Below, in pieces: positions 41,115-51,115 of a stretch of DNA of 52,358 nucleotides. Both the position numbers and the translations under genes were made by a program. The notes under the pieces are model-generated. The model was not told the origin of the DNA and did no database searches. It saw nothing but the letters and a program-made list of their open reading frames with translations. How positions within the stretch are numbered: position 1 is the first letter of the stretch; the number at the start of each line of letters is the position of its first letter. The stretch is from Desulfuromonas thiophila (GTDB lineage: Bacteria; Desulfobacterota; Desulfuromonadia; Desulfuromonadales; Desulfuromonadaceae): positions 1 to 52,358 of the forward strand of contig NZ_FNAQ01000016.1 in the NCBI RefSeq assembly GCF_900101955.1, in the 5' to 3' direction.

Positions 41115-43435
41115 ACGAAGCCGATACCCGCGCCGAACTGATCGACCCCGCCCTGAAAGCTTCTGGCTGGGGTGTTGTCGAAGGCAGTCGTGTCCGTCGT
41201 GAAGTCATCACGTTGGGACGACTGCAGGGTGCGGGTAAACGGTCGAAGCAGGACATTGCCGACTATGTGCTGATCTATCGCGGCCAGAAGCTGGCGGTGA
41301 TCGAAGCCAAGCGGCGCGATCTGCCCGATACCGAAGGCGTTGCGCAGGCCAAGCGCTACGCCGCAATGCTGCAGACCCGCTTCACCTATGCGACCAACGG
41401 CGGAGCCATCTACCAGATCGACATGGAGACCGGCCAGGAAGGGTATGTCAACCAGTACCCCAGCCCGGACGAACTCTGGGCCATGACCTATGCCGAAGAG
41501 AGCGAATGGCGCGACCGCTTTGCCGCTGTGCCGTTTGAGGACAAAAGCGGTCAGTGGCAACCCCGCTACTACCAGCACAACGCCATCAACAAAGCACTGG
41601 AAGCGATTGTCGCGGGCAAGGATCGCATCCTGCTGACCCTGGCGACCGGCACAGGCAAAACCGCCATCGCCTTCCAGATCGCGTGGAAGCTGTTCCATAG
41701 TCGTTGGACATTAAGTAGAGATGGCAACCGCCGCCCTCGCATCCTCTTTCTGGCCGACCGCAACATCCTGGCCGATCAGGCCTACAACGCCTTCTCCGCT
41801 TTCCCCGAAGACGCCCTGGTGCGCATCGATCCCGAAATCATCCGCAAGAAAGGTATGGTTCCGAAAAACGGCAGCGTTTTCTTTACCATCTTCCAGACCT
41901 TCATGACCGGCCGCGATGCCGACGGCAATCCTGCCCCCAGCTTCGGCGATTACCCGCCCGAATTCTTCGACATCATCATCATCGACGAGTGTCACCGTGG
42001 CGGGGCCAACGACGAAAGCAACTGGCGCAGTATCATGGAGTATTTTTCGCCGGCCGTGCAACTGGGCCTGACCGCGACCCCCAAGCGCACGACCAACGCC
42101 GATACCTACCATTACTTCGGCGAGCCGGTCTATATCTACTCGCTCAAGGAAGGGATCAACGACGGCTTCCTGACCCCGTTCAAGGTGCAGCAGATCGCCA
42201 CCACGCTGGATGAGTATGTCTACACCTCGGACGATAGGATCATCGAAGGGGAGATCGAGGAAGGCAAGCGCTACGGCGAGGACGACTTCAACAAGATCAT
42301 CGAGATCAGGGAGCGCGAAGCCTACCGGGTCAAAATCTTCATGGAGATGATCGACCAGAAGCAGAAGACGCTGGTGTTCTGCGCCACGCAAGATCACGCT
42401 GCTGCGGTGCGTGACCTGATCAACCAGATGAAGACCAGTACCGACCCGAACTACTGCGTGCGAGTCACGGCCCGCGACGGCGCCGAAGGTGAACGCTGGC
42501 TGCGTACCTTTCAGGACAACGAAAAAACCATCCCCACCATCCTGACCACCTCGCAGAAGCTCTCCACCGGCGTCGATGCCCGCAATGTGCGCAATATCGT
42601 GCTGATGCGGCCGGTCAACTCGATGATCGAGTTCAAGCAGATCGTCGGTCGAGGCACGCGCTTGTTCGACGGCAAAGACTACTTTACCATCTACGACTTC
42701 GTCCAGGCGTACAAACACTTCAGCGATCCGGAATGGGACGGCGAACCGGAAGAGCCGGAAGCCGCCGATTCGTTTAAGGTTCGGGAACGGCCCGCTGCTT
42801 ATGATCCTGCCGACCGGGATTCAGAACCAGAGGACGCGCCGAAAAAACGGGAGAAGATCAAAATCAGACTGGCCGACGGCAAAGAACGCACGATTCAGCA
42901 CATGATGGCCAGCAGTTTCTGGAGTCCCGACGGCAAGCCGATGTCGGCCGCCCAGTTTATCGAACAGCTCTACGGCGAACTGCCGGCTCTGTTCAAAAAC
43001 GAAGACGAGCTACGCATCCTCTGGGGCGACCCCGCTACGCGCAAGAGCTTGCTCGGCGGCCTGGCGGAAAAAGGTTTTGGCGATGCCCAGCTGGCCGAAG
43101 CCAAGCTGATGATTAACGCCGAACAGAGCGATGTGTTTGATGTGCTGGCCTACATCGCCTTTGCCCTGCCGCCGATCAGCCGCTCTGAGCGGGTGGCGGC
43201 GCACTGGGAGGCGATCAACAGCCGCTACCACGACAAACAGCGCGCTTTTTTGGCGTTTGTATTGGGCGAATATGTGCGTGTTGGCATTGAGGAGCTGGAT
43301 GTGGCGAAACTGGCCGGGCTGCTGCAACTGCAGTACGGCAATGTCAGTGATGCGGCGGAGCAGCTGGGCGGGATAGCGCAGATCCGGGAAACCTTTGTTG
43401 GATTTCAGCGCTGCCTGTATGCGCGGATTGGCTAA
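41111..43435 (+). CDS. hsdR: Type I restriction endonuclease HsdR
   Basis: A 774-aa restriction subunit. The N-terminal nuclease core is ADYVLIYRGQKLAVIEAKR (Asp51, Glu65, Lys67). The motor has Walker A LATGTGKT (177-184), DECHRGG (291-297), LTATPKRT, and motif VI QIVGRGTRLFDG. The C-terminal region is the HsdR assembly domain of the shorter EcoEI-like type. ATGA overlap with hsdS indicates coupled expression. It translocates DNA after recognition of an unmethylated site and cuts at a distance. All essential motifs are present. Confidence 0.94.
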   Translation: MNEADTRAELIDPALKASGWGVVEGSRVRREVITLGRLQGAGKRSKQDIADYVLIYRGQKLAVIEAKRRDLPDTEGVAQAKRYAAMLQTRFTYATNGGAIYQIDMETGQEGYVNQYPSPDELWAMTYAEESEWRDRFAAVPFEDKSGQWQPRYYQHNAINKALEAIVAGKDRILLTLATGTGKTAIAFQIAWKLFHSRWTLSRDGNRRPRILFLADRNILADQAYNAFSAFPEDALVRIDPEIIRKKGMVPKNGSVFFTIFQTFMTGRDADGNPAPSFGDYPPEFFDIIIIDECHRGGANDESNWRSIMEYFSPAVQLGLTATPKRTTNADTYHYFGEPVYIYSLKEGINDGFLTPFKVQQIATTLDEYVYTSDDRIIEGEIEEGKRYGEDDFNKIIEIREREAYRVKIFMEMIDQKQKTLVFCATQDHAAAVRDLINQMKTSTDPNYCVRVTARDGAEGERWLRTFQDNEKTIPTILTTSQKLSTGVDARNVRNIVLMRPVNSMIEFKQIVGRGTRLFDGKDYFTIYDFVQAYKHFSDPEWDGEPEEPEAADSFKVRERPAAYDPADRDSEPEDAPKKREKIKIRLADGKERTIQHMMASSFWSPDGKPMSAAQFIEQLYGELPALFKNEDELRILWGDPATRKSLLGGLAEKGFGDAQLAEAKLMINAEQSDVFDVLAYIAFALPPISRSERVAAHWEAINSRYHDKQRAFLAFVLGEYVRVGIEELDVAKLAGLLQLQYGNVSDAAEQLGGIAQIRETFVGFQRCLYARIG

Positions 43436-43548
43436 TGGATGGCATCTCTGCCGGCAATTTCTGTCTGGGAATTGTGCTAACTTGCCCTTCTGGCGAAATC
43501 CATCCTCAACGACAGTAGCCGCTTGCAATATGTGCTGCAACAGAGCAA

Positions 43549-43570
43549 AAATTTCCCGATCAGTTAATTT
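43549..43570. promoter_or_regulatory. HipB operator 1 (imperfect)
   Basis: AAATTTCC-CGATCA-GTTAATTT. The left arm is identical to operator 2 and the right arm matches its partner at 6 of 8. It has the same 6-bp spacer and lies 49 bp upstream, centre to centre, of operator 2 in the hipBA promoter region. Confidence 0.6.
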
Positions 43571-43597
43571 TATTGAAATCCAATGCAACAAGCGTCA

Positions 43598-43619
43598 AAA
43601 TTTCCCGAAAAGGAAATTT
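43598..43619. promoter_or_regulatory. HipB operator 2 (perfect)
   Basis: AAATTTCC-CGAAAA-GGAAATTT, a perfect 8-bp inverted repeat ending 2 bases before the hipB start. It includes the ribosome binding site (AAGGAAA), so HipB binding would block both transcription and ribosome access. Confidence 0.75.
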
Positions 43620-43621
43620 CC

Positions 43622-43864
43622 ATGACAACACAGATAGAAACACCTGTGAAGCTTGGTGACACAGTTAGACATGCTCGCAAGGCACTGGGGCTGACCCAGC
43701 CTCAGTTGGCGCTCGCTGCGGGTGTCGGTGTCCGCTTTATCGTTGATCTGGAAGCGGGCAAACCCACTGTTCGGCTGGAGCATGTTTTGCGTGTTCTTCA
43801 GGCTCTGGGTGGAACGCTAGCTGTGATCGGTCTGAACGACAGCCAAGCAGGGGCGCAGGAATGA
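43622..43864 (+). CDS. hipB: HipB-type antitoxin / autorepressor
   Basis: An 80-aa XRE-family HTH protein (DTVRHARKALGLTQPQLALA, then VGVRFIVDLEAGKPTVRLE, residues 13-53), of the size typical of HipB. It neutralises the HipA kinase and represses the operon. Start ATG 43622 is directly behind the AAGGAAA in operator 2; an upstream in-frame ATG at 43583 would run across the operator and is not preferred. Its stop overlaps the hipA start by 4 bp. The proline-rich TQPQL turn is usual for this family. Confidence 0.88.
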   Translation: MTTQIETPVKLGDTVRHARKALGLTQPQLALAAGVGVRFIVDLEAGKPTVRLEHVLRVLQALGGTLAVIGLNDSQAGAQE

Positions 43865-45159
43865 AGCGCTCTCTTGATGTTTGGCTGCTAAATCAGCTCG
43901 TCGGTCAGTTGACTCAGATCGATGGACAACTCCGTTTTTGTTATACAACGAAATGGCTACAAACTCCTGGCGCCTGCCCTCTTTCGTACAGCTTGCCCTT
44001 GAGAGAGGAAGCTTATGACGACAGAGCTACGCGTTCCTTCTTTTCAGGTTTGTTGCCTGAGGGTGACAAACGTCGCCTGATTGCTCAGGCCTTGCAGGTT
44101 TCTCGCCAGAATGATTTCGCCTTGCTCGACGGCATTGGTGGCGAATGTGCGGGGGCTGTCAGCCTGCTTAAGCCTGGCCACCAGCCAAGCGCAGCACCCG
44201 CCGGACAATCGGTACGCTGGCTGAGCGATGAAGAACTGCTGGCAATTCTGGCTGAGCTACCCCGTCGGCCAATGCTGGCTGGAGAGCAAGGGCTGCGCCT
44301 GTCTCTGGCTGGTGCCCAAGATAAACTGCCGGTGGTACTAGCCGATGGCCGTATCGGTCTTCCTCTGCAGGACAGCCCAAGCTCGCACATTCTCAAGCCT
44401 GCCATTATCGGAGTCGACGGCAGCGTATTCAATGAGGGCTTCTGTTTGGCCTTGGCCGCACAAATGAAGCTGACGGCTGTCCGCGCTGCGATTACTCGCC
44501 TGAAACAATGCTCTTATCTGCTGGTGGAACGCTACGATCGCTGGCGGCATCCCGACGGTTCTTTGCAACGCCTGCACCAGGAGGATTTTTGTCAGGCGCT
44601 GGGAATTGCTCCGGAATATAAGTATCAGAATGAGGGTGGGCCAGATCTGCCGCGATGTTTTCGACTGTTGCGCGCAGTGACGCGACCAAGTGCCCCGCAT
44701 CTATTGCGGTTACTGGACTACACGATTTTCAATGCTCTGATTGGCAATCAGGATGCGCACGCTAAAAATTTCTCACTGATCTATAGCGTGCAGGGTGCGG
44801 CGCTAGCGCCGCTTTATGACGCTCTGTCGACGGCGGTTTACGCTGATCTAACCGACAAAATGGCCATGAAAATCGGCAGCAAATATGTGTTTACTGAGGT
44901 CCAGTCTCGCCATTGGGAGCAGTTGGCACAGGCTGCCGGGCTCTCACCCTCACAAGTTAAAAAGCGGCTTCTTCAGCTTGCCCGCCAACTGCCGGCACAG
45001 GCGCAGGCACTACATTACCGGTTTGCCGCCGAGGGGCTAGATCATGCCGTGCTTGCAGATATCGTCAATCTGATTGATCAACGCTGCCAGTTGACTGTCA
45101 AACGACTGAATCTGCGCCCACTTCAGCCCACAGCACCAAGCGGGCAGGCGGAATTGTAA
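43861..45159 (+). CDS. hipA: HipA-type Ser/Thr kinase toxin
   Basis: A 432-aa HipA kinase. It has an N-terminal couple_hipA region (DVWLLNQLVGQL), SLAGAQDKLPVV (148-159, nucleotide-binding loop) and HILKPAI. The catalytic loop is ALIGNQDAHAKNFSL (Asp298), with the metal-binding Asp320 in LAPLYDALST. HipA kinases phosphorylate glutamyl-tRNA synthetase or related targets and induce growth arrest or persistence. All catalytic residues are present. It overlaps hipB by 4 bp. The pair is immediately downstream of the type I restriction genes and may have moved with them. Confidence 0.92.
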   Translation: MKRSLDVWLLNQLVGQLTQIDGQLRFCYTTKWLQTPGACPLSYSLPLREEAYDDRATRSFFSGLLPEGDKRRLIAQALQVSRQNDFALLDGIGGECAGAVSLLKPGHQPSAAPAGQSVRWLSDEELLAILAELPRRPMLAGEQGLRLSLAGAQDKLPVVLADGRIGLPLQDSPSSHILKPAIIGVDGSVFNEGFCLALAAQMKLTAVRAAITRLKQCSYLLVERYDRWRHPDGSLQRLHQEDFCQALGIAPEYKYQNEGGPDLPRCFRLLRAVTRPSAPHLLRLLDYTIFNALIGNQDAHAKNFSLIYSVQGAALAPLYDALSTAVYADLTDKMAMKIGSKYVFTEVQSRHWEQLAQAAGLSPSQVKKRLLQLARQLPAQAQALHYRFAAEGLDHAVLADIVNLIDQRCQLTVKRLNLRPLQPTAPSGQAEL

Positions 45160-45230
45160 GAATACAGGCCGCAAAACGACAACCGCCCTCAACGCATTCT
45201 CTTTTATCCATCACTGCCATGGGAGCCGAC

Positions 45231-47972
45231 ATGCGCCTTAACCTTCGCTTTGGTCTTGATCTTGACGGCTACCGCCCCGCAGCGGCTGACGATTGTCATG
45301 GTCAGGTAAGCCTTGGTCCCTTGGGAATGCTGTCCCAGCTTGAAACACGCCTGGGTTTGAGCGTTCAGCAACCTGCCATCATGCGCCGTTTGACCGGCTA
45401 TCTGCAGCTATTGCGGCAATGCGACAACGGTTCGCGTTTTTACTCAGCTTCGCTGCAGATCGATCCGTTGGCTTTGGCCCACAGCTTGCTCGACTGGCGC
45501 GATCGCTGGATCGAGGCCGGCTGGGACGGAACAGCTGACGCCGACAGTGCGCCGCGTCTGCGTGATCTGGCCGAGGTGGAACAAGCGCTGCGCCAATCAG
45601 GCCAGGTACCACCCGGCCCTGCGGATCGCTTGGCAGCCATAGCCGAACGCCTGGAAATGACATCCCTGTCACTTGATGTCGTTCTGGTTGATCCCCTGAC
45701 GGAGTTTCCCCAGCTCTGGCAGCGGGTTCTGCAACAACTGGGAGCACGGCAGGAGCTGCCGGAGGAAAACTTTTGTCTGGCCAGACCCGACACGGATCTG
45801 GGCCGCCTGCAACGCGCCCTGCGCGACAAAGGCAGCTTCACTCCGGCCCACGACGGTAGCCTGCTTCTGCTGACCGCACCCGACGAGGGGTTACTCGCCC
45901 GCGCTCTTAGTCGCATTCAGCGAAGCGATTTGCCGGCCACATCCTGCTGCGCTGAGGCGCTGGCCACTCAGGTGGTCAGCGAACAGTCGCTGGCCACCAT
46001 TGATCAGACACTGTGGCTCGAAGACAATCCGTTGACTGGCGCCAGTGACGCCAGCGCCTGGCGGCCACCGCTGCAGGTTCTGCCATTGGCCCTGAGTTTA
46101 TTCTGGCAACCCCTTGATCCGCGTCGTCTGCTGGAATTTCTTGCCCACCCGATCTGCCCGGTTCCGGCACCGGCCCGCTATCGGCTGGCTGACGTGGTCG
46201 CACAGGCACCTGGTCTGGGAGGCGCCGCCTGGCGCAAGGCCATCAGCGAACTGGAAGAAAATCTGCAACAGCAGGCCAAGGATAGGCTGGCTGCCACAGC
46301 TGCTATCAAGAACCTGCGTCAACGTCTGGCGGATTGGCTTGACCTGCCGCGGTTTGATCCGGCAACCGGAGCACCACCGCAGCGGCTGGCTGAGCACTGC
46401 GCCCGTCTGGCCCGCTGGATGAGCCAGCGAGCACAGCTCGAAAATGTTTCACCTGGCCTGCGTACCCTGCTGTTGGCAGCTGCCAGCCAAGCCCGTGAAG
46501 CGCAGCAAGGTCTTGACGATCTGGCCCTGGGTCAGAGTTGTATCACAAGGGTACAGCTTGATCGCCTGCTGGAAGAGGTTACCGCCGCCGGAACACCCGT
46601 ACCGGAGAGTCGCGCCGAACTCGGTGCCATTCCCAGCCTGCGCGCGCCTGGCGCCGCCATCGCCAATCAGCAGCGCCTGCTGTGGTGGGACTTTATTGAG
46701 CCATGGCTGCCTCAGCGACTGCCCTGGAGCCATCAGGAATTGACAGATCTTGCCCGGCAGGGAGCCCGGCTGCAAAGTCCCCGGCAGCAATATGAAAGCC
46801 TGTTGCGGCGCTGGCAGCGACCAATTCTGGCGGCCAGCGACCAGCTGGTGCTGCTGCGACCGCTCAGACAACGAGGCGAGGAGGTGCGTTTGCATCCCCT
46901 CGGCAATTTGCTGCAATCGCTCTGCGGTGACCGGCAGATACCGACTATCGATCTGTCCGCCGAACTGGCAGAAAACGAGATCAGCACCACCACACCGCTG
47001 CGCTTGCACCTGCAACTTGAGCCGCAGACACCGCGACCGCTGCCCGGATTGCGGCGTTGGTGGCAGCTTGATCAACCACAATGGCTGACCCGCCGCGAAA
47101 CCGAATCCTTTTCCAGCCTGCAGGCGCTGCTTTTCAGTCCCTACCAGTGGGTACTCAACTACAAAGCGCGGCTGCGTACCAGCGGCCTCAACGATCTCGC
47201 CACCGGCAGCCGCCTTAAAGGCAACCTGTTTCATCATTTGATTGAAGCTTTGCTGACCGATCCACAGTTTGACTGGCTTCAGGCCACGGATCAGCAGATT
47301 GGGCAGGCCACCCGCCAGTGTTTTGAGCGACTGCTCGCCGAAGAAGCCGCCACTTTTTTACAACCGGGGCAACGGCGTGAGAAGCAATCGCTGGCCGACA
47401 CCGCAATGCGTTCGGTCTGTCAGCTGATCCAGCAGCTACGCGCTGCCCAGGTCCGCCATGTTGAGATCGAAAAGCCGGTCCAGGGGCGATTTTCTGGTGG
47501 GGATCTGGCCGGTGCTATCGATTTACTGGTGACCAATGCAGACGGGGATGAAGCCGTTATTGACCTGAAATGGGGTGGTAGCAGATACCGCGCTACCGAG
47601 CTGCGCGCAAACCGCGCTTTGCAACTGGCACTTTACGCCTGGCTGCGCCGACAGCAGCAACGCTGGCCGGCCCAAGCCTTCTTTATCCTGGAGGAGGGCT
47701 GTCTGCTGGCGCACAACGCGCATTATTTCCCGCGCGCTCGCGTCTGCCCACCACTGGAGGACAACGCCACCACTGCTGGGCTGTGGCAACAGTTCGAGGC
47801 GGCCTACCAGTGGCGTCGGGCCCAACTTGATGCCGGCCAGATTGAGGTAACAGTCACAGGCACCCTGCCAGACGAGCAGTCAAAAACACCGGAAAAGGCC
47901 CTGACGATTCCTGAAACCAGTGACCGATTCAATGACTATGCCTGCCTGACAGGCTGGGAGGAACAGGCATGA
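45231..47972 (+). CDS. AddB-like nuclease/helicase-like subunit
   Basis: A 913-aa protein with an AddB/RecB-type PD-(D/E)XK nuclease near its C-terminus: AGAIDLLV (Asp at about 764) and AVIDLKWGG (Asp/Lys at about 777-779), followed by RALQLALYAWL. The N-terminal and central parts are large, Leu/Gln/Arg-rich and lack a clear Walker A, as in the inactivated helicase of AddB proteins. Start ATG 45231 is chosen because GGGAG stands 6 bases upstream; a start at 45219 would use that sequence as coding. It overlaps the AddA-like gene by 4 bp. It probably forms an end-processing complex with that protein. Confidence 0.8.
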   Translation: MRLNLRFGLDLDGYRPAAADDCHGQVSLGPLGMLSQLETRLGLSVQQPAIMRRLTGYLQLLRQCDNGSRFYSASLQIDPLALAHSLLDWRDRWIEAGWDGTADADSAPRLRDLAEVEQALRQSGQVPPGPADRLAAIAERLEMTSLSLDVVLVDPLTEFPQLWQRVLQQLGARQELPEENFCLARPDTDLGRLQRALRDKGSFTPAHDGSLLLLTAPDEGLLARALSRIQRSDLPATSCCAEALATQVVSEQSLATIDQTLWLEDNPLTGASDASAWRPPLQVLPLALSLFWQPLDPRRLLEFLAHPICPVPAPARYRLADVVAQAPGLGGAAWRKAISELEENLQQQAKDRLAATAAIKNLRQRLADWLDLPRFDPATGAPPQRLAEHCARLARWMSQRAQLENVSPGLRTLLLAAASQAREAQQGLDDLALGQSCITRVQLDRLLEEVTAAGTPVPESRAELGAIPSLRAPGAAIANQQRLLWWDFIEPWLPQRLPWSHQELTDLARQGARLQSPRQQYESLLRRWQRPILAASDQLVLLRPLRQRGEEVRLHPLGNLLQSLCGDRQIPTIDLSAELAENEISTTTPLRLHLQLEPQTPRPLPGLRRWWQLDQPQWLTRRETESFSSLQALLFSPYQWVLNYKARLRTSGLNDLATGSRLKGNLFHHLIEALLTDPQFDWLQATDQQIGQATRQCFERLLAEEAATFLQPGQRREKQSLADTAMRSVCQLIQQLRAAQVRHVEIEKPVQGRFSGGDLAGAIDLLVTNADGDEAVIDLKWGGSRYRATELRANRALQLALYAWLRRQQQRWPAQAFFILEEGCLLAHNAHYFPRARVCPPLEDNATTAGLWQQFEAAYQWRRAQLDAGQIEVTVTGTLPDEQSKTPEKALTIPETSDRFNDYACLTGWEEQA

Positions 47973-50900
47973 GTTCATCATTGACCCTGATCAGTGCCGG
48001 TGCCGGCAGCGGCAAAACCTATCACATCACCCACCTGCTCAAGGATGAACTGGCCAGCGGGCGCATCCGGCCTCAGGCAGTTATCGCTACCACCTTTACC
48101 CGTAAGGCCGCCAGCGAGCTTATCGAACGGGTACGCTCGACCCTGGCTGAACAGGGTCATTTTGATCTGACTGCTGAACTGTGCCAGTCACTGATCGGCA
48201 CCGTCAACAGCGTCTGCGGCCAGTTGCTCAGCCGCTATGCTCTGCATGCCGGGCTGTCTCCTCGTCTGCGGGTTCTTGATGAACAGGCCAGCCTTCTGCT
48301 GTTTCGCCAGGCCCTTGACGGTGCCATGAGCGACGACCAGATCGACCGGCTTAATCGCCTGAGCGAACGACTGGGCATCGAAGACTGGCGTCGCGAAGTG
48401 CAGACTCTGGTGAACCTGGCCCGCAGTAACGCCATCGACCCTACCCGCCTGGCAGGTTTCGCCAAGGCCAACGCCGAAGCCCTGCTGGCGTTTTTTCCGC
48501 CACAAACCGGCCAGGATCTGACAGCGCAATTACTTGATGCGGTTCAGCAGGGTATTCACGGCATTTCCGGCAACGAAGATAGCACCAAAACGACGGCGGA
48601 TTATCTGGATCTTCTCCAGAAGGTGCTGCCACGTTTGAGCGCCGGCCATCTCCCCTGGTCTGAATGGGTCAAACTGAGTAAGGAAAAGGCTGCCAAACGC
48701 AGCGAACCGCTGGCTCAAGCCGTCCGCGATGTCGCCATCCAGTTCGACACCCATCCGCAACTGCAGGAGGAGCTGCGGCAGTATTTGCAGGAGGTGTTTG
48801 CCACAGCCTGCGAGGCTTTGACCATCTACCAAGAGGATAAAAACCAGCGGGGTCTGATCGACTTTGTCGATCAGGAACACAGGGTGCTGCATCTGCTTGA
48901 TCTGCCGGAAGTGGCTGAAGATCTGCGTCAGGAGATGGATCTGTTGCTGGTGGACGAGTTTCAGGATACCAGTCCGTTGCAACTGGCGATTTTTCTGAAG
49001 CTGATGAGGCTGGTGAAAAAAACCGTCTGGGTCGGAGACGTCAAACAGGCCATTTACGGCTTTCGTGGTTGCGATCCGGAACTGATGAAGGCCGTGGTGG
49101 CCAATCTGCGCCAGATGGGTGGTCGACTGGATATTCTGCCGTATTCCTACCGCTCGCAACCCGGGCTGGTCAAACTGACCAACGCACTGTTCGTTCCTGC
49201 TTTTAGTGACATTCTCAAAGCCGAAGAGGTTGCTCTGCAACCTTCGCGGCCGGAAATGGACGCTCTGGCGGCGGTGGAGTTCTGGTCGCTGCCGGGCCGC
49301 AATGTGAATCTGCAGGCGCAAGCTCTGGCCGGCGAAATCGCCCGCCTGCTGGAGCATCGGCCCCAGGTGAGCGACAAGAAAACTGGCCAGTTGCGGCCGT
49401 TGCAGCCGGGGGATATCGCCATTCTCTGCCGGACCAACGACAATGTTCAGGTGCAGGCCGAAGCCCTGCAGCAAACGGGGATTCCGGTCAGCATCGGCCG
49501 GCCGGGGCTGCTGGCCACACCGGAGACCCGGCTGAGCCTGGCCTGTTTGCGACGGCTTCACAGCCCCGCTGACAGTCTGGCCAGCGCAGAAATCCTGCTA
49601 CTGTGCCGGCCACAGCCTATTGAGCAAATTCTGCAGGATCGCATGCAGTGGCTCGCCAGTGAAGAGCCCGCCAGAAATTGGAAAACTACCGGCAACCAAT
49701 CTGATCCGATTCTGGCAGAACTGCAGGCACAGCACCACCAGTTGGAGGTGCTGGCACCAGCCGAAGCCCTGGATCTGGCCATCGGCATCGGCGATGTGGA
49801 ACAACAGTGCCACGCCTGGGGGCCAACCCCGCAGAGAGCACGGCAGCGCCTGGCCAATCTGGAGCAGTTACGGGTTCTGGCGTGTCAGTATCAGGATTTC
49901 TGTGGCCAAAGTGGTCTGGCGGCAACCGTTGCTGGCCTGCTGCTATGGCTGGAGCAACTGGCCCAGGCCCAGCAGGACTGCTGCGCCAGCGATGCCGGCA
50001 CGGAAAGCGTCGCGGTTCTGACTCATCATGGCGCCAAGGGACTGGAGTGGCCGCTGGTGATTCTGTGCGATCTGCATCACCTATTTGATGGTGGAGCCTG
50101 GGAGATGCGCGCGCTGTCAAATGGAGCGCAGCTTGATCTGCACGATCCTTTAGCTGAGCGCTTCCTGCATTTTTGGCCCTGGCCCTTTGGCCGCCAGAAA
50201 AAAGGCATTGCCATCGCCGATCGTGTCGCAGCCAGTTCTGTCGCGCTGCAGGCCCAGACGCGCCAGCAAGCTGAAGCCTTGCGGTTGCTCTATGTCAGCA
50301 TGACCAGAGCACGCGATCAGCTGATCCTGGCCCTGCCGCAAAAGCATTCCTCCTACGCTTGGCTTGATCTACTCCAAGCCGATTGGCTCAGGCCTGCCGA
50401 TCCGGCCTTGACTTTGCCCAACGGTGAGAGCGTCCCAGCATCTGTGCGACAGTGCGCACCACAGGAGGACGTCAGACCAGCAGAACAGCAACGCCTCAGC
50501 CTGCCTTGGTTCGCCGGCCGCGTTCCCCATCGACCACGGCCAGCGCGTGACCTATCGCCCAGCGCCTTACCGGTTCCAGCCGGGGCGCGTATCGGCCGGA
50601 TACTGCCATTAGGCAAGCGGCTGGCCATCAATGGCCAACCGGAGATGGATCAGCTGGGCACCTTGCTGCACAATCTGATCACCGCCGAATTCAGCAGCCC
50701 TGGAAATGGGACAGAAGCAAGGCATATTGAACAGGCGCTGGTGCGCAATCAGTTGCGCGGTGTCATCGCCAGTACCGATGCGATCCACATCCCTCAACGT
50801 CTGCGTGACTTTCTTAAACAGCAGTTCAGCGCAACCGCCTTTTATCCGGAATGGCCTATCAGGTACACGTTGCCTTCAGGGCAGCAGCTCAGTGGCTGGA

Positions 50901-51115
50901 TTGATCTACTGGTCGACACACCAAACGGCTGGCTGATTATTGACCACAAATCTTTTCCTGGCGCTCAATCTGACTGGCAACAACAAGCCTTGAAATATGC
51001 TGGCCAGCTGGTCGGCTATCGCCAGGCCATGTTGGCCAGCAGTCAACGACCGGTATGTGGTTGCTGGATTCATTTCTGTATCGGTGCGGGGATGGTGGAG
51101 GTGCTTAGCGATTGA
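47969..51115 (+). CDS. AddA/RecB-like UvrD helicase-nuclease
   Basis: A 1048-aa SF1A protein: Walker A LISAGAGSGKT (7-17), TTFTRKAASEL (41-51), LLVDEFQDTSP (327-337), VGDVKQAIYGFRG (355-367), THHGAKGLEWP (684-694) and YVSMTRARDQL (773-783). A C-terminal RecB-family nuclease follows: GWIDLLVDTPNGWLIIDHKS, with the Asp...Asp-x-Lys core at about 977-994. Its translation is coupled to the AddB-like gene by an ATGA overlap. AddAB/RecBCD complexes unwind and degrade DNA ends. Sequence and location suggest a specialised island version rather than the housekeeping pair. The nuclease and motor motifs are intact. Confidence 0.9.
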   Translation: MSSSLTLISAGAGSGKTYHITHLLKDELASGRIRPQAVIATTFTRKAASELIERVRSTLAEQGHFDLTAELCQSLIGTVNSVCGQLLSRYALHAGLSPRLRVLDEQASLLLFRQALDGAMSDDQIDRLNRLSERLGIEDWRREVQTLVNLARSNAIDPTRLAGFAKANAEALLAFFPPQTGQDLTAQLLDAVQQGIHGISGNEDSTKTTADYLDLLQKVLPRLSAGHLPWSEWVKLSKEKAAKRSEPLAQAVRDVAIQFDTHPQLQEELRQYLQEVFATACEALTIYQEDKNQRGLIDFVDQEHRVLHLLDLPEVAEDLRQEMDLLLVDEFQDTSPLQLAIFLKLMRLVKKTVWVGDVKQAIYGFRGCDPELMKAVVANLRQMGGRLDILPYSYRSQPGLVKLTNALFVPAFSDILKAEEVALQPSRPEMDALAAVEFWSLPGRNVNLQAQALAGEIARLLEHRPQVSDKKTGQLRPLQPGDIAILCRTNDNVQVQAEALQQTGIPVSIGRPGLLATPETRLSLACLRRLHSPADSLASAEILLLCRPQPIEQILQDRMQWLASEEPARNWKTTGNQSDPILAELQAQHHQLEVLAPAEALDLAIGIGDVEQQCHAWGPTPQRARQRLANLEQLRVLACQYQDFCGQSGLAATVAGLLLWLEQLAQAQQDCCASDAGTESVAVLTHHGAKGLEWPLVILCDLHHLFDGGAWEMRALSNGAQLDLHDPLAERFLHFWPWPFGRQKKGIAIADRVAASSVALQAQTRQQAEALRLLYVSMTRARDQLILALPQKHSSYAWLDLLQADWLRPADPALTLPNGESVPASVRQCAPQEDVRPAEQQRLSLPWFAGRVPHRPRPARDLSPSALPVPAGARIGRILPLGKRLAINGQPEMDQLGTLLHNLITAEFSSPGNGTEARHIEQALVRNQLRGVIASTDAIHIPQRLRDFLKQQFSATAFYPEWPIRYTLPSGQQLSGWIDLLVDTPNGWLIIDHKSFPGAQSDWQQQALKYAGQLVGYRQAMLASSQRPVCGCWIHFCIGAGMVEVLSD

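Noticed and set aside
41711-42718. 335-aa minus-strand frame opposite hsdR
   Set aside because: Antisense to a well-supported hsdR motor domain; no independent evidence.
45231-51115. Housekeeping AddAB/RecBCD assignment
   Set aside because: Domain content fits an AddAB-like pair, but the location inside an accessory cluster and large divergent N-terminal part of the AddB-like protein do not support naming them addA and addB.
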